This document shows positions 1 through 4,752 of a DNA stretch of 7,455 bases, one piece after another. The stretch comes from Eubacteriaceae bacterium (GTDB lineage Bacteria; Bacillota; Clostridia; Eubacteriales; UBA1433). The notes below the pieces were generated by a model. That model had not been told where the DNA came from, did not search any database, and saw only the letters and a list, made by a program, of their open reading frames with translations. The stretch is from positions 1 to 7,455 of the forward strand of contig JAAZOI010000257.1 of NCBI GenBank assembly GCA_012797825.1. The letters run 5' to 3'. Positions within the stretch are counted from its first letter, which is position 1; each line of letters opens with the position of its first letter. A program made the translations under genes and the position numbers.

Positions 1-60
1 AAAGAAGAAGAAGATAATAAAAGTCTCGCGCTTGGCGATATTGAGAAATGCGAATTATAA
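1..60 (+). CDS. C-terminal end of an unidentified upstream gene (partial)
   Basis: Frame 1 is open from the window edge to a TAA at 58-60 and reads KEEEDNKSLALGDIEKCEL, a hydrophilic, acidic tail such as many proteins end with. The codons used (GCG, CTT, GGC) resemble those of neighbouring genes. Frame 3 stops at once, and frame 2 stays open to 97 but gives a less natural Lys/Ile-rich string. There is too little to name a family. No strong terminator follows directly; the hairpin at 194-214 could stop this transcript only weakly, because its plus-side T run is interrupted. Confidence 0.45.
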   Translation, partial: KEEEDNKSLALGDIEKCEL

Positions 61-190
61 ATTCATTCGATTAAAACCTTTATGCTTCTATACCTGATGT
101 AGCAAAATATAAAATCCTTATCCATAATGCATTATCAGTATCTTATCTGACTGATATAATATTTATTTTTATTATTATTGATAACTAAAC

Positions 191-214
191 AAAAAACCGC
201 CGTTAAGGCGGTTT
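191..214 (-). terminator. Intrinsic terminator of the RsiV-like gene
   Basis: An 8-bp perfect stem, AAACCGCC (194-201) with GGCGGTTT (207-214), encloses the 5-nt loop GTTAA. Read on the minus strand it begins 8 nt after the stop codon and runs into TTTTTTGTTT. On the plus strand the T run is broken (TTTAATTTAA), so termination in that direction would be weaker. Confidence 0.85.
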
Positions 215-222
215 AATTTAAC

Positions 223-897
223 TTATATGCATAAATACTTCGGATTAATTACGTTTATATTATATGGTATTAAGAATTCTCGTATTCCGCTGGAATACGG
301 CGCTATATCATATTGCTGATAATATATAACGATTCCTTCATATGTTACATAAAAACTTTCTTCATTAAAAGTCTGAATTACAAGCTTTTCCCAATCCGGA
401 AAATAAATGCTTTCGTCTTTTCTGATTTCTTCAGATATAATTTTAAATATATATATTCTGTAGCCCAGCTGTATTCTGAAAAGCTCGCTTAATTTAACAG
501 TTCGCTGTTCCTTGAGATTCCATGTCTGGGACGTTCTTATTGTGTTGCCGTGTGCTCCGCCTGTATACTCATATTCATCTGTATAAAGACTTACAATACA
601 AAATTCGTTGTATGTTACGTTAAATTCCACTACGGCGTCAAATTCTCTTACAGGGTATCCGTTTTGCATGTCATATTTATACTGTTCTACAGCCATATTA
701 AAAAGCACTTTTCTGTAATACTTTTCATATTCATATGCTTTGTCTTTATAAAACTTATTCATTTTTGCTGTTGCTTTTCTATATATAACCGACTTAAATT
801 CGGGATATTCTATTCTGTATGCAAGCAGTGCCACTCCGTTATATTTCATCGTATCTTGCAATATGAGCGTATTTACTGTTACAAGTTTATCGTCCAT
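223..897 (-). CDS. RsiV-like DUF4163/DUF3298 protein, apparently cytoplasmic
   Basis: This 224-residue protein carries the family landmarks of the RsiV/PdaC-type DUF4163-DUF3298 fold: YTGGAHG at 111-117 followed by a W-N-L...L-S-E-L-F segment (126-140), and near the C-terminus the FYVTYEGIVIYYQQYDIAPYSSGI-type strand pair (about 182-205). In RsiV this fold is the extracellular lysozyme sensor of an anti-sigma factor; in PdaC it accompanies a deacetylase. Here there is no signal peptide, membrane helix or second domain, so only the fold can be assigned. The ATG at 897 is chosen over an in-frame GTG at 906 because the GTG lies inside the ribosome binding site (TGAGGTG on the minus strand, 904-910), which sits 6 nt before the ATG. 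It is transcribed divergently from the gene at 1024 and stands alone. Its function is unknown. Confidence 0.85.
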   Translation of the reverse strand: MDDKLVTVNTLILQDTMKYNGVALLAYRIEYPEFKSVIYRKATAKMNKFYKDKAYEYEKYYRKVLFNMAVEQYKYDMQNGYPVREFDAVVEFNVTYNEFCIVSLYTDEYEYTGGAHGNTIRTSQTWNLKEQRTVKLSELFRIQLGYRIYIFKIISEEIRKDESIYFPDWEKLVIQTFNEESFYVTYEGIVIYYQQYDIAPYSSGIREFLIPYNINVINPKYLCI

Positions 898-926
898 TAT
901 AATCACCTCATAACAGCATATGAAAG

Positions 927-932
927 ATTATA
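927..932 (-). promoter_or_regulatory. Probable -10 box for the RsiV-like gene
   Basis: A perfect TATAAT lies on the minus strand about 30 nt before the ATG at 897. No good -35 hexamer is seen 16-18 bp upstream (the sequence there is AT-rich, ATTTAT). It shares the 126-nt divergent intergenic stretch with a plus-strand -10 at 984-989. Confidence 0.4.
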
Positions 933-983
933 TAAATATGTTATTTTAAATAAATTCCTTATTAAACTTTATTGTTTATAAGT

Positions 984-989
984 TATAAT
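984..989 (+). promoter_or_regulatory. Probable -10 box for the C_GCAxxG-VOC operon
   Basis: A perfect TATAAT on the plus strand would place the transcript start near 996, giving a leader of about 28 nt that contains the AAGGAGAGG ribosome binding site at 1008-1016. The -35 region is poor (TTAAAC at 962-967, 16-bp spacer). Confidence 0.4.
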
Positions 990-1023
990 AAAAAATACAT
1001 TGATTTTAAGGAGAGGTATAAAA

Positions 1024-1464
1024 ATGAGCGAAAATATTAAGAAAAAAATTGAAGAAATAATGCATTCATATTACTATGACCTTCATCTGAACTGTGCAAG
1101 AGCCTCGTTAGATGCTCTGAGCGAAATCTTTAACGTAGAAATTTGCGACCAGGTACAACACGCAACCATCGGTCTCCATGGCGCAGGCGGAAAACGCGAT
1201 CAATGCGGTCTTGTAGAAGGACCTTTAATGTTTATCGGCATATATTTTACTCAGAAAAAAGTTTCTAAAGAAACTATAATAAAATATTGCTATGACTTTG
1301 CGGTAGCTTTTGAAAACGAGTTCGGCTCCATAATGTGCCGCGACTTGCGTCCGCAAGGTTTCAGCCCTGATCAGCCGCCCGCTATGTGCGGAGATTTGAC
1401 TTGCCGCACTATATGGTTTTCTTTTAATTTTATTAGAAATTTGCCCGAAGCAGATAAAGTTTAA
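1024..1464 (+). CDS. C_GCAxxG_C_C family putative redox protein
   Basis: This 146-residue soluble protein fits the C_GCAxxG_C_C family, small cysteine-rich proteins of anaerobes thought to be redox-active or metal-binding. Visible landmarks are NCARASLDAL with Cys24 (the usual NCAQAV position), the glycine-rich GLHGAGGKRDQCG with Cys61 leading into VEGPLMFIGIYF (usual CGAVTGALM region), CRDL with Cys105, and CGDLTC with Cys122 and Cys127. Cys41 and Cys89 lie outside those motifs. The ATG at 1024 is preferred to an upstream in-frame TTG at 1000, because AAGGAGAGG (1008-1016) lies between them at correct spacing for the ATG. It forms an operon with the VOC gene that begins at the next base after its TAA. 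Family assignment is fairly secure; the substrate is unknown. Confidence 0.8.
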   Translation: MSENIKKKIEEIMHSYYYDLHLNCARASLDALSEIFNVEICDQVQHATIGLHGAGGKRDQCGLVEGPLMFIGIYFTQKKVSKETIIKYCYDFAVAFENEFGSIMCRDLRPQGFSPDQPPAMCGDLTCRTIWFSFNFIRNLPEADKV

Positions 1465-1920
1465 ATGTCAGTAAAATATGTACATACAAATATAATTGCA
1501 AAAGACTGGCACGCGCTTTCCGACTTTTACATAAACGTTTTTGACTGCGCACCGCTGCCGCCTGAGCGCAATTTAAGCGGAGAATGGCTTGACAGTCTTA
1601 CTAAATTTAAAAACTGTAAGATTCAAGGAATACATCTCGCGCTTCCGGGCTATACAAAAGGACCGACTTTGGAAATCTTTTCTTATGAACCCGAGAACGC
1701 GGATGCCTCTGCCCGATGTTTAAACAGTATTGGTCTTGCCCATACGGCATTTCATGTTGATAATGTAGGCGAAATAATTGATAAACTAATAAATAATGGC
1801 GGCAAAATCCATGGTGAGCTGGTAAGCAATGACTACGGCGAATTAGGAATTCTAACGGTCGCTTACGCTTCCGATCCCGAAGGCAACTTTATAGAAATTC
1901 AGAATTGGACTAAAAACTGA
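1465..1920 (+). CDS. VOC-fold (glyoxalase/epimerase superfamily) protein
   Basis: This 151-residue protein is a two-module vicinal-oxygen-chelate protein. The four usual metal-ligand positions are all filled: His7 in MSVKYVHTNI, Glu70 in GPTLEIFSY, His93 in GLAHTAFHV and Glu144 in GNFIEIQNW. It also has the usual SDPEGNFIEI ending. VOC enzymes use a bound divalent metal to isomerise, lyse or transfer onto small substrates (glyoxalase I, methylmalonyl-CoA epimerase, dioxygenases, fosfomycin resistance proteins); nothing here fixes which. The ATG directly abuts the TAA of the preceding gene and no Shine-Dalgarno sequence is visible before it, so translation is probably coupled to the C_GCAxxG protein. 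This suggests the two products are made in fixed proportion. Confidence 0.85.
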   Translation: MSVKYVHTNIIAKDWHALSDFYINVFDCAPLPPERNLSGEWLDSLTKFKNCKIQGIHLALPGYTKGPTLEIFSYEPENADASARCLNSIGLAHTAFHVDNVGEIIDKLINNGGKIHGELVSNDYGELGILTVAYASDPEGNFIEIQNWTKN

Positions 1921-1935
1921 ATTTATATATAATCG

Positions 1936-1967
1936 AAGAATATGCTCTTAAAGTATATTCTTTTTTT
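1936..1967 (+). terminator. Intrinsic terminator of the C_GCAxxG-VOC operon
   Basis: A 9-bp stem, GAATATGCT (1938-1946) with AGTATATTC (1952-1960) including one G-U pair, encloses loop CTTAA and is followed by seven T (1961-1967). Two further A-T pairs extend the foot. It starts 17 nt after the VOC stop codon. Confidence 0.85.
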
Positions 1968-2015
1968 ATTATTTAAAATATTCAATACAAAAAAATATTT
2001 ATATCGCTTTAAATA

Positions 2016-2044
2016 TTGACCATATGACAAAATATTTATATAAT
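2016..2044 (+). promoter_or_regulatory. Sigma-A type promoter of the surface-protein gene
   Basis: TTGACC (2016-2021) and TATAAT (2039-2044) are separated by exactly 17 bp, eleven of twelve matches to the consensus. Transcription would start near 2051, about 35 nt before the ATG at 2085. Confidence 0.8.
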
Positions 2045-2084
2045 TGATAATATATACTAAAATATACCAATATTCGAGGGAAAA

Positions 2085-4241
2085 ATGAAGTTAAAAAAAT
2101 CGTTTATCTTAAAGTTATTATTTATTGCACTTATTTCAATATCAATTATTTTACCCCCGTCTTTTTTTATATCTACATTAAAAGCAGGTAGTCTTAACTT
2201 CGATTTTGAAGATGGTTTAAACCAATGGACTGCTTATGGAGATGTCACAACAACAGGAGCGAAAACAATTAATACAGAGGACTATGAATGGATTGTAGAA
2301 CCAAACAGCAGTGCTATGGCACAGCTTGTGCCCAGCGGAAGCAGCGGCGTTATAGGCACTATATTTGATACTTTGGGGCTGTCGGAAGATTCAAAAAATT
2401 ATATTATAGATAATTTCCCGCAAATAACAAACTGCGCATATATTTACCGCGATATATCACTTGAAGCGGGACAAACTATCTCAATGGCATGGAACTATAT
2501 TTCAACTGACTATGTTCCTTTTAATGACGCATCACTGGCAACTTTTGTAAATCTTGACAATGCGTCAAAATTAGGTATGATAAACGGTTATTTCGGCGAA
2601 GCAGGTATTTTGGGAGCAACCGTTCCGGGAACTGGCAACTATTCTACCGGTTCATATGGAAGCACAGGCTGGCAAAAGGCTACATTCCGTGCAGTAAGTG
2701 CTGGTACATATAGATTAGGTTTTGTTGTATATAATCTTGATGATACGATTTTAAGTCCTTATCTTTTCCTTGACGATCCTGAAGGGTTGACATGGAAAAA
2801 CGGTGAACCTTTTGATCCTATTAACCCTGACGGAGAAGCTCCGCCTCCTCCCGCAATAAAATCGGTTACTTTCAGTTCGACAGTTTTTGAGGAATCGTCA
2901 AACAATGACGGATCTATTTCAACAACTTCAACTATTACATTAATAGCCGACACGTTTACGGGAAATGCAAATGACGAACTGCAAGGCGTAAGTTATTCTA
3001 ATCTTCCCGCAGGTCTAACAGCCCATGTTATAAAAACAAGTGATACAACTGCTACGTTAAGTTTTACAGGGAAAGCCTCTTCTCATTCGACAACGTGTGG
3101 TGTGGGCAATTTCACTGTAACATTTGCAAACTCTGCATTTGCAGGTAATGACGCTTCAAACATAGCTGGATCAACAACTGATTATCTTCAGATTAAATTT
3201 ATAAACGGAACGTACACACTTAATTATACCGCAGGCTCGCACGGCAGCATTACAGGTGAGCTTTTGCAAAGTGTTGAAGAAGGCAACAGCGGTACCGCTG
3301 TAACTGCTGTGGCGGATAAAGGCTATCATTTCACAAAATGGAGCGATGGAGTAAAAACAGCCTCAAGAACAGATAAAAACATTAAAACGAATATTAATGT
3401 AACCGCATTGTTCTCAATAAATTATACGGTACCGGCTAATCAAACATCAGCTACTTATATAGTACAACATTATAAACAGGATGCGAATGGCGAGTATATT
3501 CTTTCCGAAACAGAAACATTTACCGGAAATATTGGTCAAACAGTAAACGCAAGGGCAAAGACATATGCAGGATACGAATTAAATTCAGCGTATGAAGGTT
3601 CTGTTCCAAGCGGCACAGTATTATCTGATAACAGTCTTATATTAAAACTTTATTACGATAAAACAGCTAAATTAATAGTAAAAGTCGAAGACAACAACAT
3701 CGGCTTTAATATTGAAGGCGTTGACAAAAATATAAATATCGCGGAACTGAACAATGAAAATGTATCAAAGGTAATAATTACCTTGCAAGTTAATATATTA
3801 AACACAGAATCGCTCAGCAAAGACGTCATAAAAAAAGCTGCGGAACTGATGCAGAAAGAAGGGCTTACTCCTTACAATTATTTCGACCTCTCGTTGATAA
3901 AGTCGGTAATTGGCTCAGACGGTAATGTTATCCAATCGACAGTGCTTAACAGTGATATTAAAGGAGAACTTACAATACGAATACCTGTACCCGACGACTT
4001 GAAAAATACCGATAATCTCGCTATTGTCTTCGTAAACGATGAAGGTGAAGTGCAAGTTCTTAAAACTGATATTGTAACTATTGACGGGAAAAAATATTTG
4101 GAATTTAAAACAAGCCATTTCTCAATATACGGAATAGTCCAAACAGAAAAAAGCTATGCGTGGATTTGGATTATTGCAGGCGCAGTCATTATTGCGGCAG
4201 GAGCGATATTAATTTATAAGAGGAAAAAGCAAAACGAATAA
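2085..4241 (+). CDS. Secreted, membrane-anchored repeat protein (adhesin-like)
   Basis: This 718-residue cell-surface protein has an N-terminal signal peptide (KLKK, then a hydrophobic stretch about 6-29, probable cleavage after TLKA at 34). Domains in order: a jelly-roll-like module opening LNFDFEDGLNQW and closing PYLFLDD (about 37-230); a Pro-rich hinge (251-257); a beta-sandwich module with GVSYSNLPAGLTA and DTTATLSFTGKASSH (about 258-372) as seen in bacterial adhesins; an InlB B-repeat-like segment with GYHFTKWSDG (about 377-443); a MucBP-like repeat, ATYIVQHYKQDANGEY to LILKLYYD (about 456-525); and a C-terminal module IPVPDDLKNTDNLAIVFV...HFSIYGI (about 528-684) common in clostridial surface proteins. 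It ends with one membrane helix (691-711) and KRKKQNE. No LPXTG sortase signal is visible. The ribosome binding site CGAGGG (2075-2080) is only 4 nt from the ATG. The gene appears monocistronic; its ligand is unknown. Confidence 0.8.
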   Translation: MKLKKSFILKLLFIALISISIILPPSFFISTLKAGSLNFDFEDGLNQWTAYGDVTTTGAKTINTEDYEWIVEPNSSAMAQLVPSGSSGVIGTIFDTLGLSEDSKNYIIDNFPQITNCAYIYRDISLEAGQTISMAWNYISTDYVPFNDASLATFVNLDNASKLGMINGYFGEAGILGATVPGTGNYSTGSYGSTGWQKATFRAVSAGTYRLGFVVYNLDDTILSPYLFLDDPEGLTWKNGEPFDPINPDGEAPPPPAIKSVTFSSTVFEESSNNDGSISTTSTITLIADTFTGNANDELQGVSYSNLPAGLTAHVIKTSDTTATLSFTGKASSHSTTCGVGNFTVTFANSAFAGNDASNIAGSTTDYLQIKFINGTYTLNYTAGSHGSITGELLQSVEEGNSGTAVTAVADKGYHFTKWSDGVKTASRTDKNIKTNINVTALFSINYTVPANQTSATYIVQHYKQDANGEYILSETETFTGNIGQTVNARAKTYAGYELNSAYEGSVPSGTVLSDNSLILKLYYDKTAKLIVKVEDNNIGFNIEGVDKNINIAELNNENVSKVIITLQVNILNTESLSKDVIKKAAELMQKEGLTPYNYFDLSLIKSVIGSDGNVIQSTVLNSDIKGELTIRIPVPDDLKNTDNLAIVFVNDEGEVQVLKTDIVTIDGKKYLEFKTSHFSIYGIVQTEKSYAWIWIIAGAVIIAAGAILIYKRKKQNE

Positions 4242-4282
4242 AACAAAAAACTTCCAGAGTTTATTCTGGAAGTTTTTTGTTT
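4241..4282 (+). terminator. Perfect, probably bidirectional terminator after the surface protein
   Basis: CTTCCAGA (4251-4258) pairs with TCTGGAAG (4265-4272) around a 6-nt loop. The flanks AAACAAAAAA and TTTTTTGTTT are also complementary, giving an 18-bp perfect stem. Its first base is the last base of the TAA stop codon. It has a T run on both strands. Confidence 0.93.
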
Positions 4283-4402
4283 TCATTTATTTTTATATCT
4301 TTAAAGTTCATCAATAAAATTGATCCAAGCAATTTTTGAAATATCAGTAAACTTTAAATAAATTTCGCATATTATTTTATTAAGAAAATTATTAAAATAA
4401 TG

Positions 4403-4431
4403 TTGACATAAAAATTAACTTATGCTAAGAT
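4403..4431 (+). promoter_or_regulatory. Promoter of the first ammonium channel operon
   Basis: TTGACA (4403-4408), 17-bp spacer, TAAGAT (4426-4431). Transcription would begin near 4438, only about ten nt before the first hexaloop hairpin, so no further hairpin fits upstream of it. The promoter of the second channel gene (6390-6418) has the same layout. The preceding 4283-4402 is AT-rich and holds nothing else recognisable. Confidence 0.75.
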
Positions 4432-4447
4432 AAGCTCAATTAAATAA

Positions 4448-4463
4448 ACAGTAACGGTGCTGT
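4448..4463 (+). promoter_or_regulatory. Module a antiterminator hairpin, loop AACGGT
   Basis: ACAGT (4448-4452) pairs with GCTGT (4459-4463), closing on a T-G pair around loop AACGGT (4453-4458), which has A1 and G4. Its entire 3' arm is reused as the start of terminator a, so the two cannot coexist. The preceding AAATAAACAG is shared with modules e and f (there with small changes). Confidence 0.82.
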
Positions 4464-4497
4464 ATGAAAATATATGTTCATACGGCTCGTTTTTTTT
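4459..4497 (+). terminator. Module a terminator
   Basis: GCTGTATGAA (4459-4468) pairs with TTCATACGGC (4477-4486), 10 bp with one G-U, loop AATATATG. It is followed by TCG and eight T (4490-4497). Stabilising the upstream hexaloop hairpin would remove its first five bases and abolish it. Confidence 0.82.
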
Positions 4498-4504
4498 AAT
4501 AATT

Positions 4505-4518
4505 CAGCAAAGACGCTG
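4505..4518 (+). promoter_or_regulatory. Module b antiterminator hairpin, loop AAAGAC
   Basis: CAGC (4505-4508) pairs with GCTG (4515-4518) around loop AAAGAC (4509-4514), with A1 and G4. The loop starts exactly 56 nt after the loop of module a. The 3' arm overlaps terminator b. Confidence 0.8.
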
Positions 4519-4553
4519 TATGATTTATTTTCATACAGTTTTTTTTGTTTTTT
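4516..4553 (+). terminator. Module b terminator
   Basis: CTGTATGA (4516-4523) pairs perfectly with TCATACAG (4531-4538) around a 7-nt T-rich loop. It is followed by eight T, G, then seven more T, the strongest T run in the leader. Confidence 0.87.
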
Positions 4554-4559
4554 TAGCAA

Positions 4560-4575
4560 ACAGCAATGGTGCTGT
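4560..4575 (+). promoter_or_regulatory. Module c antiterminator hairpin, loop AATGGT
   Basis: ACAGC (4560-4564) pairs perfectly with GCTGT (4571-4575) around loop AATGGT (4565-4570), with A1 and G4. The loop starts exactly 56 nt after that of module b. The 3' arm is shared with terminator c. Confidence 0.82.
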
Positions 4576-4602
4576 GTGATTAATATCATGCAGCCTTTTT
4601 TT
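4571..4602 (+). terminator. Module c terminator
   Basis: GCTGTGTGAT (4571-4580) pairs with ATCATGCAGC (4585-4594), 10 bp including two G-U pairs, loop TAAT. It is followed by C and seven T (4596-4602). Confidence 0.82.
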
Positions 4603-4623
4603 GTTTAAAAGGAGCTTTAGAAG

Positions 4624-4661
4624 CCAGTAAACACTGCTAACTAAAATATATAGTTTTAAAA
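4624..4661 (+). repeat. Possible decayed fifth leader module
   Basis: CCAGTAAACACTGCTAACT followed by AAAATATAT (4624-4651) resembles module a, which reads CAGTAACGGTGCTGTATG then AAAATATAT. The copy has lost the hexaloop consensus: it would instead fold as CAGT/ACTG with a four-base loop, and no G is at loop position 4. A weak AACTA/TAGTT stem (4639-4643, 4651-4655) followed by TT may be what is left of a terminator. It fills the unusually long gap between modules c and d. In DNA this AT-rich the similarity could be chance. Confidence 0.3.
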
Positions 4662-4675
4662 ATTTTAATATATAC

Positions 4676-4689
4676 CGGCAAAGGCGCTG
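4676..4689 (+). promoter_or_regulatory. Module d antiterminator hairpin, loop AAAGGC
   Basis: CGGC (4676-4679) pairs with GCTG (4686-4689), one G-U pair, around loop AAAGGC (4680-4685), with A1 and G4. This is the last module before the coding region. Here the competing terminator takes not only the 3' arm but also the last two loop bases. Confidence 0.75.
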
Positions 4690-4719
4690 TGTAGATTGAC
4701 ACTCTCTCACGGCGCTTTT
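4684..4719 (+). terminator. Module d terminator (GC-rich, short T run)
   Basis: GCGCTGTG (4684-4691) pairs with CACGGCGC (4708-4715), 8 bp with one T-G pair, around a 16-nt loop. Only four T follow (4716-4719). A rival stem, ATTGACA (4695-4701) with TGTCAAT (4719-4725), overlaps the loop and T run. It lies 20 nt before the AGGAGG of the channel gene. Confidence 0.65.
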
Positions 4720-4752
4720 GTCAATTACAACATTATTTTAGGAGGAATTTAT

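Larger units (their letters stand above)
4438..4752 (+). promoter_or_regulatory. Long RNA leader with four serial hexaloop antiterminator/terminator switches
   Basis: This roughly 315-nt leader, in the 511-nt gene-free stretch before the channel gene, contains four modules. Each consists of a CAGC/GCTG-type hairpin with a six-base loop of form AxxGxx, whose 3' arm also forms the 5' arm of an intrinsic terminator. Loops are AACGGT, AAAGAC, AATGGT and AAAGGC. AxxGxx hexaloops competing with terminators are the known RNA target of ANTAR-domain proteins such as EutV and NasR, in which loop bases A1 and G4 are the conserved ones. ANTAR control of this operon is inferred; the regulator is not in the window. 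Canonical targets have two hexaloop hairpins with one terminator, whereas here each hexaloop has its own terminator. Individual parts are listed separately. Confidence 0.82.

Noticed and set aside
124..135. 12-nt palindrome ATAATGCATTAT
   Set aside because: Short and AT-rich, not repeated elsewhere in the window and not placed at a promoter of a gene.
132..160. Promoter-like TTATCA-17-TATAAT on the plus strand
   Set aside because: It would fire only into the 3' end of a minus-strand gene with no plus-strand gene behind it; in AT-rich DNA such a match is easily chance.
898..906. GTG start at 906 for the RsiV-like gene
   Set aside because: The GTG is part of the TGAGGTG ribosome binding site that serves the ATG at 897.
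550..981. 143-codon plus-strand open frame
   Set aside because: It is the antisense shadow of the RsiV-like gene; its Cys/Phe/Ile/Tyr-rich translation has no ribosome binding site or family resemblance.
1000..1023. TTG start at 1000 for the C_GCAxxG gene
   Set aside because: The AAGGAGAGG ribosome binding site would lie inside the coding sequence; the ATG at 1024 fits it.
4448..4602. CRISPR-like array (short repeats at 56-nt period)
   Set aside because: The repeats are short and variable and covary with following terminator arms and T runs; they are leader RNA switches, not CRISPR repeats with unique spacers.
4607..4614. AAAAGGAG as a ribosome binding site for a leader peptide
   Set aside because: No start codon follows at workable distance, and the downstream frames are full of stops.
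4696..4701. TTGACA as a -35 box just before the channel gene
   Set aside because: No -10 hexamer lies 16-18 bp downstream; the sequence is better explained as part of the leader's alternative stem.
4696..4752. Extended channel gene start at the TTG at 4696
   Set aside because: This TTG lies within the loop of terminator d and has no ribosome binding site; the ATG at 4753 has AGGAGG at ideal spacing and gives the family's N-terminus.
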